42,584 bases of DNA, taken from contig CALBST010000182.1 of NCBI GenBank assembly GCA_937967425.1, positions 1 through 42,584 on the forward strand, written 5' to 3'. The position numbers and the translations under genes are program-made. Position 1 is the stretch's first letter. Each line of letters starts with the position of its first letter. Origin of the DNA: an uncultured Caulobacteraceae bacterium. Its GTDB lineage: Bacteria; Pseudomonadota; Alphaproteobacteria; Caulobacterales; TH1-2. Shown piece after piece: positions 16,895 through 25,961 of the stretch. Below the pieces are notes generated by a model. That model saw only the letters and a program-made list of their open reading frames with translations. It was not told the origin of the DNA and ran no database searches.

Positions 16895-18622
16895 ATGGCT
16901 ATCGCCTTGTCGAACAACGCCAAATTGGGCATCGCGGCCACGAGTATGGTCGCGCTCTTGGCGGTGGGCGCAGTTACAATTGGTGCAATTCTTCCGCCGT
17001 CCGGCGGCGAACTTTCCGGCACGATCGCGCCGGTGGAGCGTTATCGCTCCACCCAGGTGACGGATGCCGACGTCACACTCGGCGACGATTCCGTGCCGCA
17101 ATTGATGCAGACGGACGCCTTCCATCTGATGGTCAATGATCCCTCGTTCCGCGCACTGGCGCGCGATCCGGGGTTTGCGGCGCTCGCACAAAACCCGCAG
17201 GCGCTCGCCGCCATGGCGCGCGATCCGCAAGCCTTTGCCGCGCTCGCACGCGATCCGCAGGCGTTCGCCGCCTTGGCCCGTGCGGCTCAGGCCGGTGATG
17301 CACAAGGCTTGGATGCACAGGCGCGCAACGCTGAAGCCTTCACTGCGATGGCGCAGAACGCGCAAGCGTTCCAAGCCATGGCGCGTGAGCCGCAAGCGTT
17401 CGCTGTTATGGCTCGCCATCCGGCTGCGTTCGAAGCGCTTGCCCGTCATCCGCAAGCGTTCGCGGCCATGGCGCGCAACCCGCAGGCATTCCAACAATTC
17501 GCCCGCGACGCTCAGGCCTTCCAAGCCGCGGCTCGAGACGCCCAGAGCCGCGTCTATATGGCGCGTGACGCCGCTGCGTTCGAAGCGCTGGCGCGCGATG
17601 CGCAAGCCATGGATGCATTGGCGCGCGACGCCGCTGCGTTCGATGCCATGGCGCGCGACGCCCAGGCGTTCCAAGCATTGGCGCGCGATGCGCAAGCGTT
17701 CGACGCGATGGCGCGCCAAGCACAGGCGTTCCAGGCAATGGCGCGCAACGCCGAAGCCTTCAACGCGCTGGCCCGCGACGCCCAGGGCCTCTCGGCCATG
17801 GCCCGCAATGCGCAAGCGTTCCAGGCGCAGGCGCTGACGGCCCGCGCCTTCGACGCACAAGCGACGCAGGCTTTTGCCGCCAACGCTCAGGCGTTCTCAG
17901 CGATGGCGCGCGAACCACAGGCGTTCGCCGCGATGGCCCGCCACCCAGCGGCGTTCGAAGCGCTCGCCCGCCACCCGCAGGCCTTCGCGGCCATGGCGCG
18001 CAACCCGCAAGCTTTCGCGGCCTTTGCGCGCGACGCCAACTTCGCCGCCGCCGCCCGCAACCCGCAGGCCAACACGGCAATGGCGCGCGACGCCCAAGCA
18101 TTCCAGGCGCTCGCGCGTGATGCTCAAGCGATGAGCGCCCTGGCTCGTGACGCGCAAGCATTCGACGCCATGGCGCGCGATGCGCAAGCGTTCCAAGCGT
18201 TGGCGCGCGATGCGCAGGCGTTCGAGACCTTCGCGCGCAACGCGCAAGCGTTCCAGGCCATGGCCCGCAATGCTCAAGCGTTCCAGGCGCTTTCGCGTGA
18301 CGCGCAGGGCCTCGCAGCTCTTGCCCGCAACGCGCAGGCGTTCCAGGCGCAAGCGGCGATCGCGCGCAATGCGCAGGGCATCAGCGCCCAAGCGATGCAG
18401 GCGATGGCGCGCAATCCGCAAGCCTTCGCCGCCATGGCGCAGAACCCGCAAGCATTCGAGGCGCTGGCGCGTAATGCGCAAGCGCTGCAAGCGCTCGCCC
18501 GCAACGCCGAGGCCTTCGCGGCACTGGCGCGGCAGCCCGCGTTCGCAGCTTTGGCGCGTGAACCTGCCTTCGCGGCGATGGCGCGCGACGCCAACTTCGC
18601 CGCCGCCGTTCGGGCGAACTGA
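16895..18622 (+). CDS. Membrane-anchored decapeptide-repeat protein
   Basis: A 575-residue protein. ATG 16895 follows GGAGGAG at a good distance. Residues 11-33 (LGIAATSMVALLAVGAVTIGA) are one membrane anchor or uncleaved signal; 34-80 is a linker. Residues 81-575 are about 48 tandem units, mostly ten residues long, consensus R-[DN]-[AP]-Q-A-F-x-A-[ML]-A. Six are nine-residue variants (such as REPAFAAMA) and four are degenerate. The repeat region has no Lys, Cys or Trp. Each unit begins with Asp/Asn-Pro or Asp/Asn-Ala, a helix-capping start, and has Phe and Met/Leu three apart, so I infer a chain of short alpha-helices. The DP/NP-x-x-F pattern is reminiscent of STI1-type segments, but homology is unproven. 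Most of the protein is probably outside the cytoplasm. It has its own promoter and terminator. Function unknown. Confidence 0.88.
   Translation: MAIALSNNAKLGIAATSMVALLAVGAVTIGAILPPSGGELSGTIAPVERYRSTQVTDADVTLGDDSVPQLMQTDAFHLMVNDPSFRALARDPGFAALAQNPQALAAMARDPQAFAALARDPQAFAALARAAQAGDAQGLDAQARNAEAFTAMAQNAQAFQAMAREPQAFAVMARHPAAFEALARHPQAFAAMARNPQAFQQFARDAQAFQAAARDAQSRVYMARDAAAFEALARDAQAMDALARDAAAFDAMARDAQAFQALARDAQAFDAMARQAQAFQAMARNAEAFNALARDAQGLSAMARNAQAFQAQALTARAFDAQATQAFAANAQAFSAMAREPQAFAAMARHPAAFEALARHPQAFAAMARNPQAFAAFARDANFAAAARNPQANTAMARDAQAFQALARDAQAMSALARDAQAFDAMARDAQAFQALARDAQAFETFARNAQAFQAMARNAQAFQALSRDAQGLAALARNAQAFQAQAAIARNAQGISAQAMQAMARNPQAFAAMAQNPQAFEALARNAQALQALARNAEAFAALARQPAFAALAREPAFAAMARDANFAAAVRAN
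17384..18409 (+). repeat. Two long super-repeats inside the decapeptide gene
   Basis: The block starting REPQAFAVMARHPAAFEALA at 17384-17908 (175 codons) is matched by REPQAFAAMARHPAAFEALA at 17909-18409 (167 codons). Both run through a row of RDAQAF units and end in RDAQGL followed by RNAQAFQAQA and a degenerate unit. A partial third block begins at 18410 (RNPQAFAAMA). The 30-base unit period is visible as columns in the DNA. Confidence 0.85.
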
Positions 18623-18632
18623 CGCAAAGCGA

Positions 18633-18660
18633 CACGCCGCGCCAGGGAAGGCGCGGCGTG
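18633..18660 (+). terminator. Strong hairpin terminator after the repeat gene
   Basis: CACGCCGCGCC (18633-18643) and GGCGCGGCGTG (18650-18660) form a perfect 11-bp GC-rich stem with loop AGGGAA, 11 bases after the stop. The T-run after it is weak (CCCGCCTTTAAG), so it may act partly as a 3' stabiliser. Confidence 0.65.
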
Positions 18661-18688
18661 CCCGCCTTTAAGCGTGCTAGGTGGGGAT

Positions 18689-21600
18689 GTGGGGATCCGC
18701 ACGCTCATAAGTGCAATGGCTCTGACGCTTGCGTCGATCGCATCGGCGCAAGCGCAAAGTGACGTTCCTGCTCCTGCATCGGAAGCGCCCGCGCCGGCTG
18801 AGATTGCGCCGCCGCCGGTCACGGACGAAGCGCCGGCGCCTGAGCCTGTGAGCCGCGATCCCGATGACATTCCGCTGATCGATCTCTCGCGGCTCGAGAC
18901 GGAAAATCTCCGCCTCCTCTACTTCGATCCGGCGGGAACGTATCTGACGCCGTACGTCGCCAGGAGCTTCGAGAACGCGTTGGACTTCGAGCGGCGCATC
19001 TTCGGCTGGGAGCCGTGGGATCAAGTCACGCTGCTGCTGAAGGACTTCGGCGATTACGGCAACGCCGCCGCGCGATCCTCGCCGAATAACGCCCTGCTCA
19101 TCGACATCGCGCCACTAAGCCTCGCCTACGAAACCTTCAGCCCAGGCGAACGCTTCTACACATTGACGAACCACGAAGTGACGCACGTTGCGCTGATGGA
19201 CGTTTGGAACGAGCGCGATGCATTCTGGCGGCGCGTGTTCTTCGGCAAGCCGATGCCGGTGCAGGAGCACCCGGAATCGATCCTCTACAATTATCTCGCG
19301 ACACCACGCGTGAACGTGCCGCGCTGGTTTCTCGAAGGCAGCGCCGTGTTCATGGAAACATGGATGGCCGGCGGCTTCGGCCGCGCGCAAGGCGCCTATG
19401 ACGAGATGGTGTTCCGCTCGATGGTGCGCGACGACGCGCATTTCTATTCGCCGGTGGGGCTGGAGTCCGAAGGCATCTTCGTCGACTTCCAAGTCGGCGT
19501 GAACGACTATCTCTATGGCACGCGCTTCTTCTCCTACCTCGCCCACCAGTACTCACCGGAACACGTGGTGCAATGGCTCCGCCGTGATGAGGGCAGCGAA
19601 GCCTATTACCAGTCGCAGTTCCGGCAGGTGTTTGACCTTCCGCTGAATCAGGCTTGGCGCGACTGGATCGCCTGGGAGCGCGAATTTCAGGAAACAAACC
19701 TTGAGGCGCTGCGTGCGCACCCCTTGACTCAGCTCACGGCGCTGTCGCCGCGCTCGCTTGGCTCTGTGTCACGCACGTTTGTCGATCCACGGACGGGCAA
19801 CCTCATCGGCGCCTTCCGCTATCCCGGCGTCATCGGGCATCTCGGCGTTTTAGAGCCGGGAAGCGGCAACATACGCCGGCTCACCGACATCAAGGGCGCG
19901 ATGCTCTATCGCGTCACCTCGCTGGCCTACGATCCGGTGACGAATACGGCGTGGTACACCACCGACAATTACGCCTATCGCGACATCATGCAGATCGACG
20001 TCGCCACCGGCGAAGAACGCATGGTGCTGCGCGACGCGCGCATCGGCGATATCGTCTTCAATCCCGCCGACCGCGCGCTCTGGGGCCTCCGGCACCTCAA
20101 CGGCTACGTCACGCTCGTGCGTATCCCGGAGCCTTATTCAAGCTGGAATCAGATCTACACGTTCCCGTTCGGGCGGGTGCCGTTCGATCTCGACATTTCG
20201 GCCGACGGCTCAATGCTGTCGATGTCAGTCGGTGAAATCAACGGCGACCAGTCGGTGCAGGTCTTCAACATCGCCGATCTCGCGGCCGGCCTGACGCCTG
20301 CGCCGATCGCCACATTCAGCTTGGGCACGGCGACACCCGAAGGATTCGTGTTTTCACCTGATGGCCGCTACTTGTTCGGCAGCGCCTACTATACCGGCGT
20401 GTCCAATATCTTCCGCTACGAACTGGCGACGCAAGAACTGGAGGCCGTCTCCAATGCCGAGACAGGCTTCTTCCGCCCGATCCCGCGCGCCGACGGCTCA
20501 CTGATTGTCTATGAATACACCGGCGAAGGTTTCCGCCCCGGTGTGATTGAGCCCAGGCCGCTGGACGACCTCGGCACGGTGCGCTTCCTTGGAACGGAAA
20601 TCGCGCAACGGCATCCGGTTGTCACCACATGGACGACCGGCTCTCCGGCAAATGTCGATCTCGACAGCTTGATCACCGAGCGCGGGCATTATGTCCCGCG
20701 CGATGAGATGCGATTGGGCGCCTCTTATCCGATCGTCGAAGGCTACCGCGGCCGCGTCGCGGTTGGCTATTATGCGGTGTTCGAAGATCCGCTGCAGTTC
20801 AACCAACTGCACGTCTCGCTCTCCTACCTGCCGAACGCCCCGTTCGAGGATCAAGACTGGCACTTCGACATCGAGTATAAAACACTGCGCTGGCGCTTTC
20901 GCTATTGGCACAACGATGCCGATTTCTACGATCTCTTCGGCCCGACCGAACGCGCGCGCGCCGGCGACGCGTTCATCGTCGGCTATCATAACTCCTTCAT
21001 CTACGATCCGCCGCGGCAACTCGATTTCAGCATTGACGCGGCCTACTACACCGGCCTCGACACGCTGCCAGCCGCGCAGGAGATCTCAACCGGCTTTGAT
21101 GAACTTGCGACACTGAACGCCGAGTGGAGCTATACCAATACGACGCGCTCATTAGGCGCAGTCGATCATGAGCGCGGCTGGCGCTGGAATGTGGCGCTCG
21201 GCGCCGATCACGCAAACGGCGAGACCTTTCCGAGCGTGCGCGGCGGCGTCGATGTTGGCGTGCCGCTGCCGCTGAACAATTCTTCGATCTGGCTCTACAC
21301 CGCCGCCGGGACAGTCGGCGGCGACGACGCTAGCCCGCTCAGCGCCTGGTACATGGGCGCGTTCGGCAACAATTATGTCGATGACCGCGAGATCAAGCGC
21401 TACCGCGAATTCAGCAGCTTCCCAGGCTTTGAGATCAATGAAATCGAAGCCCAAACGTTCGCCCGCGCTGTCGGCGAGATCAATTTGCCGCCCGCACGCT
21501 TCGAAGACATCGGCGTCGCCAGCCTTTTCTTGAGCTCGGTGCGGCCTGCTTTCTTCGCTGGCGCGCTTGAAACCGGGGATCGTTCCGGCGGGCGGCGGTC

Positions 21601-21745
21601 TTTGCAAACGGTGGGTGTGCAGACGGATTGGAATTTCACCGTCGCGCACCGCTTGCCGATGACGCTCTCTCTCGGCTACGCCAGAGGCTTCGAAGACGGC
21701 GAAACCCTAAGCGATGAAGTGCTGCTCTCGCTGAAGATCATGTGA
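18689..21745 (+). CDS. Secreted HEVTH metalloprotease with propeller and probable beta-barrel
   Basis: A 1018-residue exported protein. The GTG at 18689 has GGTGGGG upstream and gives a clean signal peptide (GIRTLISAMALTLASIASAQA); an upstream GTG at 18674 is possible. A Pro/Ala linker follows. The zinc peptidase domain has HEVTH at residues 162-166 and a downstream Glu216 in WFLEGSAVF, the gluzincin (peptidase MA-like) arrangement. From about 350 to 640 come TolB/WD40-like blade repeats (LAYDPVTNTAWYTTD, FVFSPDGRYLFGSAYYTG). The last 350 or so residues are rich in alternating aromatic strands ending LSLGYARGFEDGETL, resembling an outer-membrane beta-barrel. I infer a surface or periplasmic protease tethered at the outer membrane; the substrate is unknown. 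Its TGA shares one base with the PrsW-like ATG. Confidence 0.8.
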   Translation: MGIRTLISAMALTLASIASAQAQSDVPAPASEAPAPAEIAPPPVTDEAPAPEPVSRDPDDIPLIDLSRLETENLRLLYFDPAGTYLTPYVARSFENALDFERRIFGWEPWDQVTLLLKDFGDYGNAAARSSPNNALLIDIAPLSLAYETFSPGERFYTLTNHEVTHVALMDVWNERDAFWRRVFFGKPMPVQEHPESILYNYLATPRVNVPRWFLEGSAVFMETWMAGGFGRAQGAYDEMVFRSMVRDDAHFYSPVGLESEGIFVDFQVGVNDYLYGTRFFSYLAHQYSPEHVVQWLRRDEGSEAYYQSQFRQVFDLPLNQAWRDWIAWEREFQETNLEALRAHPLTQLTALSPRSLGSVSRTFVDPRTGNLIGAFRYPGVIGHLGVLEPGSGNIRRLTDIKGAMLYRVTSLAYDPVTNTAWYTTDNYAYRDIMQIDVATGEERMVLRDARIGDIVFNPADRALWGLRHLNGYVTLVRIPEPYSSWNQIYTFPFGRVPFDLDISADGSMLSMSVGEINGDQSVQVFNIADLAAGLTPAPIATFSLGTATPEGFVFSPDGRYLFGSAYYTGVSNIFRYELATQELEAVSNAETGFFRPIPRADGSLIVYEYTGEGFRPGVIEPRPLDDLGTVRFLGTEIAQRHPVVTTWTTGSPANVDLDSLITERGHYVPRDEMRLGASYPIVEGYRGRVAVGYYAVFEDPLQFNQLHVSLSYLPNAPFEDQDWHFDIEYKTLRWRFRYWHNDADFYDLFGPTERARAGDAFIVGYHNSFIYDPPRQLDFSIDAAYYTGLDTLPAAQEISTGFDELATLNAEWSYTNTTRSLGAVDHERGWRWNVALGADHANGETFPSVRGGVDVGVPLPLNNSSIWLYTAAGTVGGDDASPLSAWYMGAFGNNYVDDREIKRYREFSSFPGFEINEIEAQTFARAVGEINLPPARFEDIGVASLFLSSVRPAFFAGALETGDRSGGRRSLQTVGVQTDWNFTVAHRLPMTLSLGYARGFEDGETLSDEVLLSLKIM

Positions 21746-22794
21746 TGGATACGGACCTGCTCGTTAAGGCGTTTATCGCCCTTGCGCCTGTCGTGCTGCT
21801 TCTCGTCATTTTCGATCGTCTGGACACTTTCAATCTGATCAGCGCACGCGAAATAGCGTTCCTACTGTTGGCCGGCGGCGCCTTAGCGGCGCTGAGCTTC
21901 TTCGCCAATTGGCGCGTCATGGATGGCTTCCCAATCGGATTCAGCGCCCATAGCCGCTATGTGGCGCCAGTCATCGAAGAGAGCCTCAAGGCCGCGCCCC
22001 TCATCCTGCTGTTCGCGCAGAATCGGATCGGATTCAAAGTCGACGCCGCGATCGCGGGGTTTGCGGTTGGCGCCGGTTTCTCGGTGATCGAGAACATCTG
22101 GTATCTCTTCACCATCACTGACGCGAATGTGAGCGCTTGGCTGGTGCGCGGTTTCGGCACAGCAATCATGCACGGCGGCGCAACCGCGATCTTCGCCATC
22201 ATCTCGCATGAGATGACGGAGCGCCAATCGGAGAGCAGCGCGGCGCACTATAAGTTCAATCCGCTGCTGTTCACGCCAGGTCTGATTACGGCGATCGTGA
22301 TCCACTCGGTGTTCAACCACTTCCCGCATCAGCCGCTTGTCATCATGGCGCTCACGCTCTTGTTGGCGCCGGCCACGATCTTCCTCGCGCTCATCCGCAG
22401 CGATCGGGCGACGCAACAATGGCTCGCCGCTGACCGGGCCGCACACGAACAATTGCTGGCGGAGATTCGCGCTGGACACTTCGCCGAAACGCCGCGCGGA
22501 CAGGCGATCAACGCCATCGCCGCAAAGCTGGGCGAGAAGGCGCAGGACGCCCGCGCGTATGTAGAGCTAAAGACCGAGCTGATCTTGCGGGCGGAAGAAT
22601 TGATCCACGCCGCGCAATCGGGCCAAGCAACGGCGCTGACGCCCGAGGACAAGATGAAGTTCGCCAAGCTTGAGTCGCTCGAACTCACGCTGGGCCGGAC
22701 GACTCTGGCCGCGCTTGCCGCCCCGCTCGGGTTCACACGCAACGATCTCTGGGAATTGTCGCGCCTTCACGCACGCGTGCGCGGCGACGCGTGA
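21745..22794 (+). CDS. PrsW-like intramembrane metalloprotease
   Basis: A 349-residue polytopic protease of the PrsW/CAAX-related group, which cleaves membrane-bound targets such as anti-sigma factors. The motifs are EESLK (Glu78-Glu79 and Lys82), FSVIEN (112-117), a membrane His143 in IMHGGAT and HSVFNH (His187, His192). At least six hydrophobic segments cover residues 1-215. The last 130 residues are soluble and helical, beyond the core family. The ATG overlaps the preceding TGA by one base, implying coupled translation with the secreted metalloprotease. The target is not evident here, and no sigma/anti-sigma pair lies in the window. Confidence 0.88.
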   Translation: MDTDLLVKAFIALAPVVLLLVIFDRLDTFNLISAREIAFLLLAGGALAALSFFANWRVMDGFPIGFSAHSRYVAPVIEESLKAAPLILLFAQNRIGFKVDAAIAGFAVGAGFSVIENIWYLFTITDANVSAWLVRGFGTAIMHGGATAIFAIISHEMTERQSESSAAHYKFNPLLFTPGLITAIVIHSVFNHFPHQPLVIMALTLLLAPATIFLALIRSDRATQQWLAADRAAHEQLLAEIRAGHFAETPRGQAINAIAAKLGEKAQDARAYVELKTELILRAEELIHAAQSGQATALTPEDKMKFAKLESLELTLGRTTLAALAAPLGFTRNDLWELSRLHARVRGDA

Positions 22795-22803
22795 GGGCGG
22801 CGG

Positions 22804-23238
22804 CTAGCGAGTGCGGGCGAATATGAGTGAGCGCTGCGCGACGAAGCTGGTCAGCGCCACAGCCCCCGCAATCAGCAGCAAAGCCTCTAGCCGCGGCCAG
22901 CGCATGTAAGAGATCAGCAGCCAGGCAAGCCCGGCGCCCAGCGCCAAGAGCGGCGCTTGCAGGAGCACATATCCGGCAAGACCGCGCGCATGGCTGATGT
23001 CGGAGCGGAAGGTCAGCGTCCGCTGACAGACATAGGTTGGCACAATGCAGAGCGCATGCGCCAAGCCTTGCGCCAGCGGCGCCGGCCAGTGGAGACCGGA
23101 CACAAACAGCAACGCCAAGAGCAACATAGCCAACGCGGAGACGCCACCGATCAGGATGAAGCGCGCAAGCACCGCCCAATGCGCAGCGCCACGCGTCAGC
23201 GTGTCGAACCATGTGAACGAAGGCCCCGCTTCCGGCAT
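22804..23238 (-). CDS. GtrA-family membrane protein
   Basis: A 144-residue protein with four membrane helices. The N-terminal helix FILIGGVSALAMLLLALLFV and the central VPTYVCQRTLTFRS match the GtrA family, whose members help move polyprenyl-linked sugars across the inner membrane. The C-terminal SFVAQRSLIF is the second copy of the same half-motif. It lies 3 bases after the HAD-UbiA gene on the same strand, so the two probably act together in lipid-linked glycan assembly. Confidence 0.9.
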   Translation of the reverse strand: MPEAGPSFTWFDTLTRGAAHWAVLARFILIGGVSALAMLLLALLFVSGLHWPAPLAQGLAHALCIVPTYVCQRTLTFRSDISHARGLAGYVLLQAPLLALGAGLAWLLISYMRWPRLEALLLIAGAVALTSFVAQRSLIFARTR

Positions 23239-23241
23239 TGG

Positions 23242-24708
23242 CTAAAACACCCCTTCAAAATCAATGTCCAACGTGACCGCAGCGACGAAGCAAAGCATCG
23301 CGCTCGCCGCAAGCATCCAGGAATAGGTGTCGCGTGCGGCGAAGACGATCGGATCGTCGTGCATCTCGTCACGCGCGACCTTGAGCCAAACCCGGCAAAT
23401 CCAGATGATCGTGATCGCCGGCAGGCCCCATAACAGGAAAGGCTCCCGGTAATGCGCGGCGCTCCTTTCATCCTGCAAGTAAAGAGCCAGAACCAAGCTT
23501 GCGATGAAGCCGGCGCTGACGCCCATCGTCGTCAGGATATCGGTGTCGCTGCTCTTGTAGCCGCGCCCGCCGACATCACCACCGCCGCGCTTCGTGAGGT
23601 CGCGCGTTTCGGCAACCCGCTTCACCAGAGCCAAGCTGAAGAAGAAGAAGCATGAGAAGGCCAGCAACCAACCGCTTGCGATAAACCCAGTCGCCGCACC
23701 GCCGAGCACGATACGAATGGTGTAGAGACTTGAGAGCAGAAACACATCCACCAAGACCAGACGCTTGACCCAGAATGAATAGAGCGATGTGAGCGCCACA
23801 TAGATCAGCATCAGGATCAGGACGTCCGCCGCGAGGGCCAAACTCAGACCGACCGCAAGCAAGGCGGCCGAACCGCCCAAGCCGACATGAAGCGGCAAGG
23901 TCCCCGAGGCAAACGGTCGCGTGTTCTTGCGCGGATGGTTGCGATCCGCGTCGATGTCCGATGCGTCGTTGATGAGATAGATGGCCGAGGCTGTGAAGGA
24001 GAGCGCCCAGAAGGCTATGAACGCAGCCAGCCAAGCGTTCGGCAGCATCCATCCCTGCCCAACGAGCATAGGCAGGAAGACGAGGAAATTCTTGCTCCAT
24101 TGCTGCGGGCGCGCCGCTTCGACGAACGCATCGAGCATGCTGCCCTGACGCTCAAACAGCCGCTCGATGTCGAAGTCTCTCTCTGCGCGCTCGCGAAGAT
24201 CGGCCGAGGCGTTGACGACGACGGCGCGGCGCGCGGCGCTCCAGACTTCAAGGTCGGCGTTCTCATTGCCGGCATAGACAAAGCCCCCAGGAAACGCCTC
24301 GGCGAGCTTGCGCGCCTTGTTCACCGATTTCAGATTAATCTGACCGTCTGACGCATACACAGCGTCGAACAAGCCGACATGTTCGGCCACCTTCTCAACC
24401 GCCACACGATCGCAGGCGGACGCCAACACGATCGTTCGGCCCTTTCGCCGTTCGGCGGTGAGCCAAGCGACGACACGTTCGTCGTACGGCAACGTTGTCG
24501 GGTCGAGATCGAGCACCTCGAAGATGCGTTGCTTGGCGTAGGCCCGCCCTTGCGATAGCCAAAACAAGAGCGACGGCAGCAACCAAGGCTTGGCGAACGC
24601 CAGGCGCACGATGCCTTCGATGAAGAGATCACTGCGGATGAGCGTGCCGTCGAGATCAACGGCCAGCGGCAGTTCATCGTCCGCTTCGGCGCTCTTCCCC
24701 TCGCTCAC
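23242..24708 (-). CDS. HAD-UbiA fusion prenyltransferase
   Basis: A 488-residue two-domain protein. Residues about 15-200 form a HAD phosphatase-like domain with the motif DLDGT (18-22) and a later ASACD. Residues about 210-485 form a UbiA-type integral membrane domain with seven or more helices and the Mg/prenyl-diphosphate motif NDASDIDADRNHP. This domain order occurs in relatives of decaprenyl-phosphate phosphoribosyltransferase, which make prenyl-phospho-sugars for envelope glycans. The start is GTG 24708, with GGAGAA upstream; longer frames would run into hisC. The 166 bases before it carry no gene. GtrA follows directly. Confidence 0.88.
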   Translation of the reverse strand: MSEGKSAEADDELPLAVDLDGTLIRSDLFIEGIVRLAFAKPWLLPSLLFWLSQGRAYAKQRIFEVLDLDPTTLPYDERVVAWLTAERRKGRTIVLASACDRVAVEKVAEHVGLFDAVYASDGQINLKSVNKARKLAEAFPGGFVYAGNENADLEVWSAARRAVVVNASADLRERAERDFDIERLFERQGSMLDAFVEAARPQQWSKNFLVFLPMLVGQGWMLPNAWLAAFIAFWALSFTASAIYLINDASDIDADRNHPRKNTRPFASGTLPLHVGLGGSAALLAVGLSLALAADVLILMLIYVALTSLYSFWVKRLVLVDVFLLSSLYTIRIVLGGAATGFIASGWLLAFSCFFFFSLALVKRVAETRDLTKRGGGDVGGRGYKSSDTDILTTMGVSAGFIASLVLALYLQDERSAAHYREPFLLWGLPAITIIWICRVWLKVARDEMHDDPIVFAARDTYSWMLAASAMLCFVAAVTLDIDFEGVF

Positions 24709-24875
24709 GCTCAATTCTCCGCCCCTCGATGCGATAGAGCATGCCCGTCCGGGGCTCGGCAATTCGCTTCCCCAGCCCGATGGGGCGTTCGGGCGAGCCC
24801 GCCGGTGGAACTCGCGCGAGCGGCGACAGGCACGCGCCGCCCGCCACCCGTCCAACGGCGGCGCCGGCAGCTTGG

Positions 24876-25961
24876 CTAGCCGGCGCGGTGGCGCAGCACG
24901 TCCGCTACGGCGTCGATCGCCTTCTCTATATCTCCTGGCGTCCCGACACTGATGCGGAGCCAATCGGGCATGCCGTAACCGCCAAGATGGCGCACGAGAA
25001 TGCCGCGCTGAGCTAGCGCCTCGGCCACCCCTTCGGCGTTGTCGAAGCAGCCCGTGACGAAGTTTGCGGCTGACGGCAGCGTGCGAACGCCGAGCCCCCG
25101 CAAGGCGGTATCGATCCGCCGGCGCCCATCGGCGAACGCGTTCACGGATCGCTGCAAGAAGGCGTCATCCGCCAACGCAGCGACGGCGGCGGCTTCGCCG
25201 GCTCTCGGCACGGAAAACGGCAGCCGTATGCGGTTCAGCACCTCTGCGACGTCGAGAGGTGCGTAGGCCCAACCGATGCGCAGAGAAGCGAGGCCGTAGG
25301 CCTTCGAGAACGTGCGCGTGACGAGTACGTTTGGCGTGTCGCGCGCCCAATCCAAACCATCTGCAAAGCCTGAGATACCTTGCGCGCACTCGGCGTAAGC
25401 ACCGTCCAAAACCAAGAGGACGTTCGTGGGCACGGCATCGTGCAAGCGCTTGATCTCGTCGAACGGAAGCCACGTCCCAGTCGGGTTGGCTGGATTGGCG
25501 ACAAAGATGATGCGTGTGCGTTCGTCCACGGCCGCGACGATTGCGTCGACATCGACAGCGTAGTCCCGCTCAGCCGCCGACTTCATGCACGCGCCGGCGG
25601 CGCAAACCGCGATCGCCCAAGCGGCAAAGCCATATTGCGGCTGGACGGCATTGTCGCCGGCGCCGAGATAGGCCTGCGCCGCCATGGCGAAGATTTCGTC
25701 CGAACCGGCGCCGAAAACGAGACGTTCGGGTTCGAGCCGATACTTCGCCGCGATCGCCGCGCGCAGGCGCGAGGTCTTCGCATCAGGATAGAGATGCAGA
25801 TCAGAAGCCGCGGCGATGTAAGCCGCACGCGCCGCTTCGCTACAGCCAAGCGGATTTTCGTTGGCGGAGAGTTTGAGCGGACGCTCGAAGCCCCGCGCCG
25901 TCGCGCGGCCAGGGGTGTAAGGCGCGATCTGCAGGATGCCGGCTTTTGGTGCAGGCCTCAT
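24876..25961 (-). CDS. hisC: Histidinol-phosphate aminotransferase
   Basis: A 361-residue PLP-dependent transaminase converting imidazole-acetol phosphate to histidinol phosphate with glutamate. Features are [27 protein letters not shown] (156-162), the VLDGAYAEC strand and the PLP lysine in [17 protein letters not shown] (Lys220). The C-terminal arginine motif is in PDWLRISVG. The ATG overlaps the hisIE stop by 4 bases (ATGA), and the gene is the last of the his operon. Placing hisC last differs from the enterobacterial order. Confidence 0.95.
   Translation of the reverse strand: MRPAPKAGILQIAPYTPGRATARGFERPLKLSANENPLGCSEAARAAYIAAASDLHLYPDAKTSRLRAAIAAKYRLEPERLVFGAGSDEIFAMAAQAYLGAGDNAVQPQYGFAAWAIAVCAAGACMKSAAERDYAVDVDAIVAAVDERTRIIFVANPANPTGTWLPFDEIKRLHDAVPTNVLLVLDGAYAECAQGISGFADGLDWARDTPNVLVTRTFSKAYGLASLRIGWAYAPLDVAEVLNRIRLPFSVPRAGEAAAVAALADDAFLQRSVNAFADGRRRIDTALRGLGVRTLPSAANFVTGCFDNAEGVAEALAQRGILVRHLGGYGMPDWLRISVGTPGDIEKAIDAVADVLRHRAG

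Noticed and set aside
16796..18490. Long minus-strand open frames opposite the decapeptide-repeat gene
   Set aside because: They arise because the 30-base repeat is GC-rich and phase-locked; they lack a ribosome site and any known motif, while the plus frame has a promoter, a strong ribosome site and a terminator.
17135..18619. Possible CRISPR-like array from the 30-base period
   Set aside because: Units are contiguous with no spacers and keep reading frame; this is a coding repeat.
24862..24885. Inverted repeat CGCCGGC/GCCGGCG over the hisC stop as a terminator
   Set aside because: The 7-bp stem is real but no T-run follows on the minus strand and it overlaps the stop codon; GC-rich palindromes of this size are expected here.
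24709..24963. Longer N-terminus for the HAD-UbiA protein
   Set aside because: The added residues are Arg-rich, unlike the family, and run into hisC in another frame; GTG 24708 has a good ribosome site.
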